DNA from: an uncultured Roseicyclus sp. | GTDB taxonomy: Bacteria; Pseudomonadota; Alphaproteobacteria; Rhodobacterales; Rhodobacteraceae | Length of the DNA stretch: 64,000 nucleotides | Reading direction: 5' to 3' | NCBI GenBank assembly: GCA_947489665.1 | Contig: CANLEH010000005.1 | Span: 62,001 to 126,000, forward strand | Shown here: positions 45,262 to 53,353 of the stretch, piece by piece | Position numbering within the stretch: position 1 is the stretch's first letter | Layout of the letters: every line of letters begins with the position of its first letter | The notes under the pieces: model-generated | Told to the model about the DNA's origin: nothing | Databases searched by the model: none | Seen by the model: the letters and a program-made list of their open reading frames with translations, nothing else | Translations under genes and position numbers: made by a program

Positions 45262-45296
45262 CTATCGGTCCTTGTGGTTTCCATAGGGACCGATAG
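45262..45296. terminator. Hairpin after the DUF1127 gene
   Basis: A perfect 10-bp stem (CTATCGGTCC with GGACCGATAG) over a 15-base loop, 20 bases after the stop. A run of six A lies on its left, so the T-run needed for termination exists only on the minus strand. On the plus strand it is followed by CTTGAAAAAG, a weak terminator. It may rather stabilise the DUF1127 mRNA end. Confidence 0.5.
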
Positions 45297-45375
45297 CTTG
45301 AAAAAGCCGCGCACGTCACCGATATTCTCGCGTGAAAGGCCCAATTGCCGGGCCTTGCCTATTTTGGAGGACCAA

Positions 45376-46134
45376 ATGGCTGAATATCAGACGATGCGCT
45401 CCCAGGGCATGGCGACCTCCGCCGCGGAGATCGACGCCGGCCTGCGCGCGCACATGAACAAAGTCTATGCGACCATGTCGATTGGTCTGCTGGTGACATT
45501 CGCGACAGCTTGGGCATTCGGGGCCAACCCCGCCATGCTCCAGATCTTGCGCGATCCGCTTACGCTGCAACCGACCATCCTGGGGTGGATCGTGATGTTT
45601 GCACCGCTCGGCATGGTTTTTGCCTTCGGCGCCGTCATCACCAAGGCCTCTGCGGCGGCCGCACAGCTTTTCTTCTACGTGTTCTCGGCCGTCATGGGCG
45701 CCTCGATCGCCTATATCTTCGCGGTCTACACGGGCGCGTCCATCGTGCAGTCGTTCCTGGTGACGTCCATCGCCTTCGCATCGCTTAGCCTGTTCGGTTA
45801 CGTGACGAAGCGGGATATCTCCGGCTGGGGCGCCTTCCTGTTCATGGGCCTGATCGGTGGCATCGTGCTGATGATCATCAGCCTTGTGATGAGCGCCTTC
45901 TTTGGCATCGTCATCCCCGGCTTTGACATCGCCATCTCACTGATGCTGCTGCTCGTCTTCGCCGGTCTGACTGCGTATCACACGCAGACGATCAAGCAGG
46001 ACTATGTCGACCACGCACAGTATGGCGACACGGAGTGGCTTCAGAAATCCGCCATCATGGGCGCGCTGAACCTCTACATGTCGTTCATCAACATGTTCCT
46101 GATCATCCTCAGCTTCGTCGGCAATCGCGAGTAA
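45376..46134 (+). CDS. Bax inhibitor-1 / YccA family membrane protein
   Basis: A 252-residue protein with seven helices, in the BI-1 (YbhL/YccA) family. Family marks are LRAHMNKVYATMSIGLLVTF near residue 25, FGYVTKRDISGWGAFLFMGLIGG near 148, and the C-terminal GALNLYMSFINMFLIILSFVGNRE. Members act as membrane ion-leak or protease-modulating proteins. The ATG at 45376 has a TGGAGG site. A strong terminator follows. It is monocistronic. Confidence 0.93.
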   Translation: MAEYQTMRSQGMATSAAEIDAGLRAHMNKVYATMSIGLLVTFATAWAFGANPAMLQILRDPLTLQPTILGWIVMFAPLGMVFAFGAVITKASAAAAQLFFYVFSAVMGASIAYIFAVYTGASIVQSFLVTSIAFASLSLFGYVTKRDISGWGAFLFMGLIGGIVLMIISLVMSAFFGIVIPGFDIAISLMLLLVFAGLTAYHTQTIKQDYVDHAQYGDTEWLQKSAIMGALNLYMSFINMFLIILSFVGNRE

Positions 46135-46154
46135 GCAACGGACCATCCACATTC

Positions 46155-46184
46155 AAAGGGCCGGGATTTTCCCGGCCCTTTTTT
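46155..46184 (+). terminator. Rho-independent terminator after the Bax inhibitor-1 gene
   Basis: A perfect 12-bp stem (AAAGGGCCGGGA with TCCCGGCCCTTT) over a 3-base loop, then TTT and G. It is 20 bases after the stop. Confidence 0.92.
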
Positions 46185-46318
46185 GTTGCGTGTCTTGGCC
46201 CGCTAAGGCACGGTCCGCCCACGGGGCAGCGGCGCCCCGTCAGGCCTCCGCCACCGGATCAAGGGCCCAAGGTTCCGCACTTGCGTAGCATTGGATGATC
46301 CGGACAGGAGCCCACCCC

Positions 46319-46975
46319 ATGACCCACTTCCCCACGATCCAGCCTATTGACGTTTTGGCGCGCCTTGCCGCCCCGAACGCCCCGATTGTGTTGGACATCC
46401 GGCTGCCCGACGATTTGGCCGACGACCCGACCCGCCTGCCCGGCGCGGTTCAGATCGCCTTCGATGACCTGCAAGGCCAACTGAACCTATCCGCCACGCG
46501 CGGGGCCATCGTCGTTTGTTGGAAAGGGCTGAAGCTCAGCGCCGGGGCAACGGCCCGGTTGCGGTCCCATGGGGTCGATGCCGTGCGAATGACCGGCGGC
46601 CATGTCGGGTGGCGCGCAGAGGGCTTGCCCGTCCTCAGCAATGCTGCCCCGTCTCGGATCGCTTTACCCCTCGACGCCAGCTTACCAGAAGCTCTCGCCG
46701 CATGGGCGTGCCTGCGGTTCGACGCGCCCCTGGCCGAACTGCTTGAAGTGCCGCGCGGAGATTTGCCCGGTGTCGTGGATCGTTTTGAGGCCACGGCACC
46801 CACATCGATGCCCGATCTCCCCGGCCTAAGCGCCCTACCCGGCGCGGACCACCTTGTCGCCCTCGCCCTCGCCGAAGGCCCGCCGTCCGCCCTGTTCCCC
46901 ACCTTCGATCTCGCCTTTCGCAGCGCACTGCGTCATGAAAGGGTCACCTCCGCAGCGCATGGGGCTGAGGCATGA
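46319..46975 (+). CDS. Rhodanese-domain protein with a ChrB-like tail, coupled to chrA
   Basis: A 218-residue protein. Residues 1-105 are a rhodanese domain: VLDIRLPDDLADD, then the active-site loop VVCWKGLKLSAGATARL with the catalytic Cys. The tail (about 110-218) contains AWACLRFDAPLAELLEV, which faintly resembles the core of ChrB-type chromate resistance proteins. A CAGGAG site precedes the ATG. Its stop overlaps the start of chrA (ATGA). A role beside chromate transport is inferred from context, not proved. Confidence 0.75.
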   Translation: MTHFPTIQPIDVLARLAAPNAPIVLDIRLPDDLADDPTRLPGAVQIAFDDLQGQLNLSATRGAIVVCWKGLKLSAGATARLRSHGVDAVRMTGGHVGWRAEGLPVLSNAAPSRIALPLDASLPEALAAWACLRFDAPLAELLEVPRGDLPGVVDRFEATAPTSMPDLPGLSALPGADHLVALALAEGPPSALFPTFDLAFRSALRHERVTSAAHGAEA

Positions 46976-48192
46976 GCACACCCTCCTTTTCCCAGATGTT
47001 CCGCGTCTTCGGACGTATCGGAATGCTGTCCTTCGGCGGGCCCGCCGCCCAGATCGCGCTGATGCATAAAGAGCTCGTCGAAGATCGCCCCTGGCTGACC
47101 GAGCGGCAATACTTGAGCGCCCTGTCCTTCTGCATGTTGCTTCCGGGGCCAGAGGCGATGCAGCTGGCCACCTATGCCGGCTGGCGCATGCGCGGCACGC
47201 CGGGGGGGCTGCTGGCGGGGCTCCTGTTCGTGCTCCCCGGGGCGGCGGTGATCCTGGCGCTCGCCAGCGCCTATGCCGCCTATGGATCCCTGCCATGGGT
47301 GGCCGCTGCCTTTCTCGGCATCAAGGCGGCCGTCATTGTCATTGTGCTCCAGGCCTTGCTGAAGGTCTCTGCTAAGGCTCTGAAAAGCCCTGTCGCCTAC
47401 GGTCTGGCCATCGCAGCCTTCCTCGCCATCTTCACCCTCGGCATCCCGTTCCCATTCATCATTGCCGCCGCCGCCCTGGTCGGCGCGCTTTTGATGCGTG
47501 GCTCGGCCGCAGAGACACCCACCATAACCGTCTCCCCCGCCCGCACCCTCGGCACCATAGCGCTCTGGGGCACGCTCTGGCTCGCTCCCCTGCTCGGCCT
47601 GTGGCTGTTCGCCCCAACCCTGCTCGCAGATATTGCTGTGTTTTTCTCAACCCTTGCGATTGTGACCTTCGGCGGGGCCTACGCGGTGCTGGCCTACATG
47701 GTCCAAGAGGTCGTGCAGGGCTATGGCTGGCTGAGCACCGATCAGATGATGGACGCGCTTGGCCTGGCCGAGACCACGCCCGGCCCCCTGATCCTGGTCA
47801 CGCAATTCGTGGGGTTCATGGCAGGCGCGCAATCCGGCGGCTGGGGCATGGGGGCGCTGGCCGCGATGATCACGCTCTGGGTCACGTTCTTGCCTTGCTT
47901 CCTTTGGATCTTTGCAGGCGCCCCTTACGTGGAATGGATCGCGACGCGGCCCCGGCTGACAGGCGCGCTCACGGGCATCACCGCCGCCGTTGTGGGGGTG
48001 ATCGCCAATCTCTCGATCTGGTTCGCCCTCAACATCTGGTTTGCAGACGGCACCTTCGCGCTTTCGGCACTTGATCCGCGGGCGCTGGCCCTCTCCGCGC
48101 TCGCGGCTGCCCTGCTCCTCTGGCGCAAATGGGACCTGTTGATCGTGCTCCCGATCCTGGCCGCGGCCGGGATCGGCGCATCTTTGATTTGA
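46972..48192 (+). CDS. chrA: ChrA-family chromate transporter
   Basis: A 406-residue long-chain CHR transporter with two homologous halves and about 12 helices. Marks are MLSFGGPAAQIALMHKELVE near residue 18, LLPGPEAMQLATYAG near 56, and in the second half VTFGGAYAVLAYMVQEVV near 225 with AETTPGPLILVTQFVGFMAG near 266. The family exports chromate, or takes up related oxyanions. It is translationally coupled to the rhodanese-domain gene. No other chromate genes are here. Confidence 0.9.
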   Translation: MSTPSFSQMFRVFGRIGMLSFGGPAAQIALMHKELVEDRPWLTERQYLSALSFCMLLPGPEAMQLATYAGWRMRGTPGGLLAGLLFVLPGAAVILALASAYAAYGSLPWVAAAFLGIKAAVIVIVLQALLKVSAKALKSPVAYGLAIAAFLAIFTLGIPFPFIIAAAALVGALLMRGSAAETPTITVSPARTLGTIALWGTLWLAPLLGLWLFAPTLLADIAVFFSTLAIVTFGGAYAVLAYMVQEVVQGYGWLSTDQMMDALGLAETTPGPLILVTQFVGFMAGAQSGGWGMGALAAMITLWVTFLPCFLWIFAGAPYVEWIATRPRLTGALTGITAAVVGVIANLSIWFALNIWFADGTFALSALDPRALALSALAAALLLWRKWDLLIVLPILAAAGIGASLI

Positions 48193-48196
48193 GGTG

Positions 48197-48224
48197 TTGA
48201 CTCGGGGCACCACCCCGGTAAAAG
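48197..48224 (+). promoter_or_regulatory. Possible rpmG promoter containing a hairpin repeat
   Basis: TTGACT at 48197-48202 and TAAAAG at 48219-48224 with a 16-base spacer, 70 bases before the rpmG start. The spacer is the 21-base hairpin repeat also found at 21088-21108. Confidence 0.5.
48202..48222. repeat. Short hairpin repeat, copy 2
   Basis: Identical over 21 bases to 21088-21108 (stem CGGGG/CCCCG, 5-base loop). It overlaps the rpmG promoter candidate. Confidence 0.6.
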
Positions 48225-48294
48225 GCGCGTCTCTACCAGATGACAGCGTAAGCCGCCCGCGCGGCGCGCCCCGAGAATTCGCAGGAGCCTTACG

Positions 48295-48462
48295 ATGGCG
48301 AAGCCAACCACAATCAAAATCCGCCTCAACTCGTCCGCGGGCACGGGCCACTTCTATGTGACCAAGAAGAACGCACGCACGATGACCGAGAAGATGGTCG
48401 TACGAAAGTACGATCCTGTTGCGCGGAAGCATGTCGAATACAAGGAAGGCAAGATCAAGTAA
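48295..48462 (+). CDS. rpmG: 50S ribosomal protein L33
   Basis: A 55-residue L33 with the family pattern [41 protein letters not shown], and the basic end [10 protein letters not shown]. The zinc-binding cysteines of the C+ form are absent, so this is the zinc-free form, as in most alphaproteobacteria. An AGGAG site lies 7 bases before the ATG at 48295. A terminator follows. Confidence 0.97.
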   Translation: MAKPTTIKIRLNSSAGTGHFYVTKKNARTMTEKMVVRKYDPVARKHVEYKEGKIK

Positions 48463-48488
48463 GATCACCCCCCCTTCCAAAGACCGAC

Positions 48489-48528
48489 AAAAGGCCGCGC
48501 CGGAAAATCCGACGCGGCCTTTTCTTTT
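48489..48528 (+). terminator. Rho-independent terminator after rpmG
   Basis: A stem of AAAAGGCCGCG with CGCGGCCTTTT, continued as CGG/CCG past one mismatch, then TTTTCTTTT. It begins 26 bases after the stop. Confidence 0.9.
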
Positions 48529-48582
48529 GTCGAAAGCGGGGTGTCCCGCGGACGACGGCCCAACACATAGGAGGACAGGGCC

Positions 48583-49089
48583 ATGGTTGAAGAGATCGTC
48601 ATAAGAACCACCAGCGGGGCCGATCTGCCCGCTATCGACTCGCTTCTGGGCGCGTCCTACCCGGTGCTTCTGAAGCCAGACTACCCGCCGTCGGTCCTCG
48701 TCACCTGCCTGCCTCTGATCACCCGTGCGCGACCGGAACTGCTCCGCTGCGGCTCCTACTACATGGCCGAGGATGAAAGCGGCCGCGCGCGCGCCGCAGG
48801 CGGCTGGACCCACGGCGCGCCGCAAGGCGGCGTGGGTCCGCGCGATGTCGGCCACATTCGCCATGTCGTCACCCACCCCGAGGCCACCCGTAGGGGGCTC
48901 GCCCGTGCCATCCTGCAACGCAGCTTCGGCGCGGCGAAAGCGGCAGGTGTGCGCTGGATGATGTGCCAATCCACCCGCACGGCCGAGCCGTTCTATACCG
49001 CCATGGGCTTCCAACGGCGCGGCGAGATCGACATCCTGCTGCGCCCCGGCATCGCCTTCCCGGCGGTCGAAATGATCCGCGCGCTCTGA
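48583..49089 (+). CDS. GNAT N-acetyltransferase
   Basis: A 168-residue acetyltransferase. The acetyl-CoA motif is HVVTHPEATRRGLARAILQRSF near residue 92. The other family parts are IRTTSGADLPAIDSLLGASYPVLL at the start and AEPFYTAMGFQRRGEIDILL near 138. The ATG at 48583 has an AGGAGG site about 9 bases upstream. The substrate is unknown. It is convergent with the UPF0173 gene; a quadruplex-type hairpin lies between the two stops. Confidence 0.88.
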   Translation: MVEEIVIRTTSGADLPAIDSLLGASYPVLLKPDYPPSVLVTCLPLITRARPELLRCGSYYMAEDESGRARAAGGWTHGAPQGGVGPRDVGHIRHVVTHPEATRRGLARAILQRSFGAAKAAGVRWMMCQSTRTAEPFYTAMGFQRRGEIDILLRPGIAFPAVEMIRAL

Positions 49090-49150
49090 CTCGCGTCACG
49101 GCCGGATCACCAGCGGCCTGCGTGGATCTCTCCCCCGCGCAGGCCGCCCC

Positions 49151-49170
49151 TCTTTGTTCCCTGAAAATGC
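49151..49170. repeat. Dispersed intergenic motif, copy A
   Basis: A 20-base word beginning TCTTTGTTCC. It matches 60527-60546 with one mismatch and, on the opposite strand, resembles the 53829-53856 sequence. It is followed by CCGCCGGAGG. It looks like a member of a short dispersed intergenic repeat family. Confidence 0.5.
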
Positions 49171-49226
49171 CCGCCGGAGGCGAACCCAACTCTGCCCCTG
49201 CGCGAACGCCCGCAGAATGGCATCAA

Positions 49227-49273
49227 GGGGCGGGAGGGCGACGGGTGGGTGGGTGGGGTCGCTCTCCCGCCCC
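49227..49273. repeat. 16-bp hairpin with a four-G-run loop (duplex-quadruplex hybrid candidate)
   Basis: The arms 49227-49242 and 49258-49273 pair over 16 bp with one G-T wobble. The loop, 49243-49257, is exactly four GGG runs separated by single T bases, the strongest known type of intramolecular G-quadruplex sequence. It lies in the convergent gap, 4 bases after the stop of the leftward UPF0173 gene and 137 bases after the rightward GNAT stop. It has no T-run, so it is not a standard terminator. Confidence 0.85.
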
Positions 49274-49277
49274 GGCC

Positions 49278-49970
49278 CTAAAGATCGACCGTTTCCATCA
49301 CCTCCGGGTCCAGCACCCGGACACCCGGCAAAGCTGCCTTGAGCGGGTCTGCCGACTGCTCCAGCAAAGGAAAGGTCTTGTAATGCACCGGTATCACCGT
49401 CTCGAACCGGAACAGCTTCGACGCCGCATAGGCCGCCCGTTCCATGTCCATCGTGAAATGCCCTCCGGCGCACAGGATGCCGATCTCGGGCGCATGAATA
49501 TCCTGTAGCACCGACATATCGGCCATCACATCGGTATCGCCCGACACATAAACCGTGCGCCCTTCCCCTTCGATCATATAGCCCGCCGGCGCGCCCGCAT
49601 TATACAACCGCCCATTATGCGTGAGCGACGAGGAGTGGGCCGCGTTCACCATCGTCACCGCCACATCCCCAATCCGCACCGTGCCGCCCTTGTTGAAGCC
49701 GACCGTCTCGATCCCATGCACATCCGCCAGAAAGCCCGCCAATTCCACGATGGCGTATAGCGTTACGCCAAGATCTTTCGCCATCTCCGCCACACCCTCT
49801 GCATGGTCGAAATGGCCGTGGGTCAGCAGGATCGCTGTCACTCCTGCCAAGGCCTCCGCGCGGCGCTCATCTGGGAAGGACGGGTTGCCCTCCAGCCATG
49901 GATCAATCAACAGCACTTCTCCGGCGATCTCCAACCGCACACTCGCATGGCCCAACCAGGTGTATTTCAT
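49278..49970 (-). CDS. UPF0173 metal-dependent hydrolase (metallo-beta-lactamase fold)
   Basis: A 230-residue metallo-beta-lactamase-fold protein of the UPF0173 family. Metal ligands are visible in LLTHGHFDHAEG near residue 49 and in VYVSGDTDVMADM near 143, with HYKTFP near 197. The start MKYTWLGHASVRLE is typical. The ATG at 49970 has a GGGAGATG site. Its substrate is unknown. The stop is 4 bases from the quadruplex hairpin. Confidence 0.92.
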   Translation of the reverse strand: MKYTWLGHASVRLEIAGEVLLIDPWLEGNPSFPDERRAEALAGVTAILLTHGHFDHAEGVAEMAKDLGVTLYAIVELAGFLADVHGIETVGFNKGGTVRIGDVAVTMVNAAHSSSLTHNGRLYNAGAPAGYMIEGEGRTVYVSGDTDVMADMSVLQDIHAPEIGILCAGGHFTMDMERAAYAASKLFRFETVIPVHYKTFPLLEQSADPLKAALPGVRVLDPEVMETVDL

Positions 49971-50093
49971 CACACATCTCCCAATTTCCGCACCCATCCA
50001 GCCTACCCTGCTCGACCAACGGCGCAACCACGCTTGAAGCCCCCGCGCCCCGCCGCTAAACCCGGCCCGTTCGCACGAGAGGATCAAGCGCCC

Positions 50094-50381
50094 ATGTCCA
50101 TCGATACCGCCACCGCCGCCAAGGTCGCGAAACTGGCCCGGATCAAGGTCGAAGAGGCCGAGCTTCCGGCCCTCGCCCAGGAATTCAACGCCATCCTCGG
50201 TTTCATCGAGCAACTCGAAGAAGTCGACGTAGACGGCGTGGAGCCGATGGTCTCGGTCACGCCGCAACGCCTGAAACGGCGCGAGGATGTGGTCACCGAT
50301 GGCGACCAGCCCGCCAAGGTGCTGGCCAATGCGCCCGATGCACGCGAAGGCTTTTTCTCGGTTCCGAAGGTGGTCGAATAA
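50094..50381 (+). CDS. gatC: Aspartyl/glutamyl-tRNA amidotransferase subunit C
   Basis: A 95-residue Gat[43 protein letters not shown] near residues 12-52, and the usual tail [34 protein letters not shown]. It stabilises the GatAB enzyme that makes Gln-tRNA(Gln) and Asn-tRNA(Asn). The ATG at 50094 follows a GAGAGGA site. gatA starts one base after its stop. Confidence 0.96.
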   Translation: MSIDTATAAKVAKLARIKVEEAELPALAQEFNAILGFIEQLEEVDVDGVEPMVSVTPQRLKRREDVVTDGDQPAKVLANAPDAREGFFSVPKVVE

Positions 50382-50382
50382 C

Positions 50383-51867
50383 ATGTCCGATCTGAACAAA
50401 CTCACCATCACTGAGGCCCGCGATGCGCTGCGCAAAGGCGATGTGACCTCCGTGGAGCTGACCGAAGCTTGCCTCTCGGCAATCGACGCCGCCGACGCAC
50501 TTGGCGCCTTCGCTCACAAAACGCCAGATCTGGCGATGGAGCGCGCCCGCGCAGCAGACGCCCGCATCAAGGCGGGCGATGCGCCCGACATGTGCGGTGT
50601 ACCCGTCGGCATCAAGGATCTGTTCTGCACCGAAGGCGTGCCGTCGCAAGCAGCCTCAAAAATCCTCGAAGGGTTCAAGCCGGAATACGAATCGACCGTC
50701 TCGGGCAAGCTGCGCGATGCGGGCGCGGTCATGCTTGGCAAGCTGAACATGGACGAATTCGCCATGGGTTCGTCGAATGAGACCTCGGTCTATGGCAATG
50801 CGATCAACCCCTGGCGCGCGGGCAATTCCGATGCCGCACTGACGCCGGGCGGCTCTTCGGGCGGTTCGGCCTCCGCCGTGGCCGCTGACCTCTGCCTCGC
50901 CGCCACCGGCACCGATACCGGCGGCTCCATCCGCCAGCCCGCCGCGTTCACTGGCACCGTGGGCCTCAAGCCCACCTATGGCCGCTGCTCGCGTTGGGGC
51001 ATCGTGGCCTTCGCCTCCTCGCTCGATCAGGCGGGACCAATGACCAAAACCGTGCGCGACACCGCGATCATGGGTGCTGCGATGATGGGCCATGACCCGA
51101 AAGACAGCACGTCGGCCGACCTGCCCGTGCCCGATTTCGAGGCGATGCTGACCGGCGACATCAAGGGCAAAGTCATTGGTATTCCGAAAGAATACCGCAT
51201 GGACGGAATGCCGGACGAGATTGAAAAGCTCTGGGCCGATGGCACCGCCATGCTCAAGGATGCAGGGGCCGAGATCCGCGATATCTCCCTGCCGCACACC
51301 AAATACGCCCTGCCCGCCTACTACGTGATTGCGCCCGCTGAGGCCTCATCGAACCTCGCCCGCTACGACGGTGTCCGCTTTGGCTATCGGGCCGACATGG
51401 CGCCGGGCGACGGCATTACAGAAATGTACGAGAAAACCCGCGCCGAAGGCTTCGGGGCCGAGGTCAAACGCCGCGTGATGATCGGCACCTACGTGCTGTC
51501 GGCAGGCTTCTACGACGCCTACTACAACCGCGCCCGCCGCGTGCGTGCGCTGATCAAGCGTGACTTCGATGAGGTTTTCGCCGATGGCGTCGACGCCATT
51601 CTCACCCCGGCCACCCCGTCCGCCGCATTTGAATTGGGCAAAGAGGTCAGCGATCCGGTCGAGATGTATCTTAACGACGTCTTCACCGTGACGGTGAACC
51701 TCGCGGGTCTTCCCGGTGTGGCGGTGCCCACGGGCATGGACCGCAACGGGCTTCCCCTTGGTCTGCAGCTGATCGGCCGCCCGTGGGAGGAAGGCGAATT
51801 GCTCAACACCGCGTATGCGCTGGAATCCGCCGCAGGCTTTGTGGAAAAGCCCGCGCGTTGGTGGTAG
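50383..51867 (+). CDS. gatA: Aspartyl/glutamyl-tRNA amidotransferase subunit A
   Basis: A 494-residue amidase-signature protein that releases ammonia from glutamine for tRNA-dependent amidation. The Ser-cisSer-Lys triad is visible: Lys in [10 protein letters not shown] near residue 76, and Ser residues in [15 protein letters not shown] and [17 protein letters not shown] near 150-180. The length is normal. It follows gatC by one base. gatB is not in the window. Confidence 0.97.
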   Translation: MSDLNKLTITEARDALRKGDVTSVELTEACLSAIDAADALGAFAHKTPDLAMERARAADARIKAGDAPDMCGVPVGIKDLFCTEGVPSQAASKILEGFKPEYESTVSGKLRDAGAVMLGKLNMDEFAMGSSNETSVYGNAINPWRAGNSDAALTPGGSSGGSASAVAADLCLAATGTDTGGSIRQPAAFTGTVGLKPTYGRCSRWGIVAFASSLDQAGPMTKTVRDTAIMGAAMMGHDPKDSTSADLPVPDFEAMLTGDIKGKVIGIPKEYRMDGMPDEIEKLWADGTAMLKDAGAEIRDISLPHTKYALPAYYVIAPAEASSNLARYDGVRFGYRADMAPGDGITEMYEKTRAEGFGAEVKRRVMIGTYVLSAGFYDAYYNRARRVRALIKRDFDEVFADGVDAILTPATPSAAFELGKEVSDPVEMYLNDVFTVTVNLAGLPGVAVPTGMDRNGLPLGLQLIGRPWEEGELLNTAYALESAAGFVEKPARWW

Positions 51868-51904
51868 GTTGCCCGGCAACGAGACGTATGAGGCGAGTAA
51901 AGTG

Positions 51905-52546
51905 ATGGTGTCCCCCCGTTTTTCGGCAGGTGCTCTGGCATGTGCCCTGTTGGCCCTGGGGGCCTGCGGCAACGTTCCCAACGATGTGTCGCCAGGCTTG
52001 CAACAGCAGACCAATCTGGGCCCGGTCGGCCAGCGCCCTACCAACGGCCAAATCTCGGCTACCCCTTTTGAGGCTGGCGATCCAAGCGTCGCCGGACCGT
52101 CGGGCAGCATCGAAAGCATCGCTGCAGGCGCAATTGCCGAAGCGGAGCAGGCCGGGGCAACAGGTGGCAGCGGTGGGGGCGTCTTTGACAATATCCAGCC
52201 CCAAAACGCCGCCGACGCCCTGCCGCCGCCGATCATCCCGCGCGTGGCGGCCTTTGCGATCCGCACAACCCATGCGCCCGGCCAGCGGCAATGGCGGCGC
52301 AATCCCTTCCGCCGCAACAACGCCTCCGATTGCGCATCCTTTGAAAGCCGCGATCTGGCGCAGGACGCGTTCCTGCGCGAAGGCGGACCCGAACGGGACC
52401 CGCTTGGGCTGGACCCCGATGGCGATGGCTTTGTCTGCGGCTTCGATCCGGCCGGATACCGGTCAGATGCCGCCGCCGCCAACGCGCCAGAGCCGATCCC
52501 GCAATTCGGCGACCCGCTAGACGCGACGGGCGAAACTGGAAATTGA
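51905..52546 (+). CDS. Lipoprotein with a C-terminal Excalibur calcium-binding domain
   Basis: A 213-residue exported protein. The signal ends in a lipobox (LLALGAC, Cys near residue 21). The middle is low-complexity Ser/Gly/Gln/Pro. Residues about 140-180 are an Excalibur domain: DCASFESRDLAQDAFLREGGPERDPLGLD followed by the DPDGDGFVCGF calcium loop. The function is unknown; such domains are usually extracellular. The ATG at 51905 is 37 bases after the gatA stop, with a GAGG site. Confidence 0.85.
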   Translation: MVSPRFSAGALACALLALGACGNVPNDVSPGLQQQTNLGPVGQRPTNGQISATPFEAGDPSVAGPSGSIESIAAGAIAEAEQAGATGGSGGGVFDNIQPQNAADALPPPIIPRVAAFAIRTTHAPGQRQWRRNPFRRNNASDCASFESRDLAQDAFLREGGPERDPLGLDPDGDGFVCGFDPAGYRSDAAAANAPEPIPQFGDPLDATGETGN

Positions 52547-52604
52547 CCGCTCCATAAGAAGCCCCAATTTCGGGGAACGGCGCGACGGGCTTCGGCCCGA
52601 GCTT

Positions 52605-53216
52605 GTGGTGATCCACTACACAGCCATGCAGGATTGCGCGGGTGCGGCCAAGGCGCTGTGCGACCCTGAGCGCGAGGTCTCTGCCCACTACCTGATCGGT
52701 CGCGACGGCGCGGTGTTCGAGTTGGTCGACCCCGACATGCGCGCCTGGCACGCGGGCAAAGGCACCTGGCACGGCAGGGGGGATGTCAATTCCCGCTCCA
52801 TCGGGATCGAGCTCGACAATGATGGGCTGTCACCCTTTTCCGAGCCCTTGATGGACGCGCTTGAAATCCTCCTCGCTTCGCGCCTCGCGGCCTACAGGAT
52901 CGGGCCAGACGGTGTGATCGGGCATTCGGACATGGCGCCGGGGCGCAAGATTGATCCCGGACGGCGGTTTGATTGGAAACGTCTCGCGCGGCAGGGTCTG
53001 GCCGTGTGGTCAGAGGCAGCAGGTGAGGCCGTGGACCCCAAGGCGTTCCGGCGCGACGCCACCGCCTTCGGGTATGGCGAAATGGACGACGAGTTGCTGC
53101 TGGAGGTCGTACGAATGCGGTTCCGCCCTTGGGCGCATGGGCCATTGGATGGTGTGGATTGCGCCATCATGGCGGACCTGGCGGCGCGGTATGGGCGCCC
53201 TCTCACTGCAACCTGA
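52605..53216 (+). CDS. N-acetylmuramoyl-L-alanine amidase, AmpD/Amidase_2 type (start uncertain)
   Basis: A zinc amidase that cuts peptide from muramic acid. Zinc ligands are in VIHYTAMQDCAGA and in GHSDMAPGRKIDPGRRFDW near residue 107 of this frame, with SRSIGIELDNDG between. The only canonical start is GTG at 52605, which cuts into the first strand. The open frame continues upstream to a stop at 52518-52520 and there reads SPNFGERRDG and LRPELV, the usual N-terminus of these enzymes, after ATT (52542) and CTG (52536). A non-canonical start is likely. The C-terminus ends within a duplicated 31-base segment. Confidence 0.85.
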   Translation: MVIHYTAMQDCAGAAKALCDPEREVSAHYLIGRDGAVFELVDPDMRAWHAGKGTWHGRGDVNSRSIGIELDNDGLSPFSEPLMDALEILLASRLAAYRIGPDGVIGHSDMAPGRKIDPGRRFDWKRLARQGLAVWSEAAGEAVDPKAFRRDATAFGYGEMDDELLLEVVRMRFRPWAHGPLDGVDCAIMADLAARYGRPLTAT

Positions 53217-53306
53217 CGGCAAGCCGTCAGAACGCAATTGCCGGGCCCGCGCATTTTCACCCCGTGAAAATACGCTGGATTGCGCCATCATGGCGGATCT
53301 GGCGGC
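53155..53306. repeat. 31-base direct repeat at the amidase 3' end (copies 53155-53185 and 53276-53306)
   Basis: Two 31-base copies with one mismatch, 121 bases apart. The first encodes DCAIMADLAA near the amidase C-terminus. The second is outside the gene and would read DCAIMADLAACFGLD in a different frame. The 90 bases between them include a GCATTTTCAC/GTGAAAATAC-type hairpin, so a short palindromic element may have been added along with the duplication. Confidence 0.75.
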
Positions 53307-53353
53307 TTGCTTCGGGCTTGATTAGGGGGCTGCTGGCGCGTAAGCGGGGCGTC

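Noticed and set aside
47647-49014. 455-codon leftward open frame spanning several genes
   Set aside because: Covers chrA, rpmG and part of a GNAT gene, all with clear families and ribosome sites.
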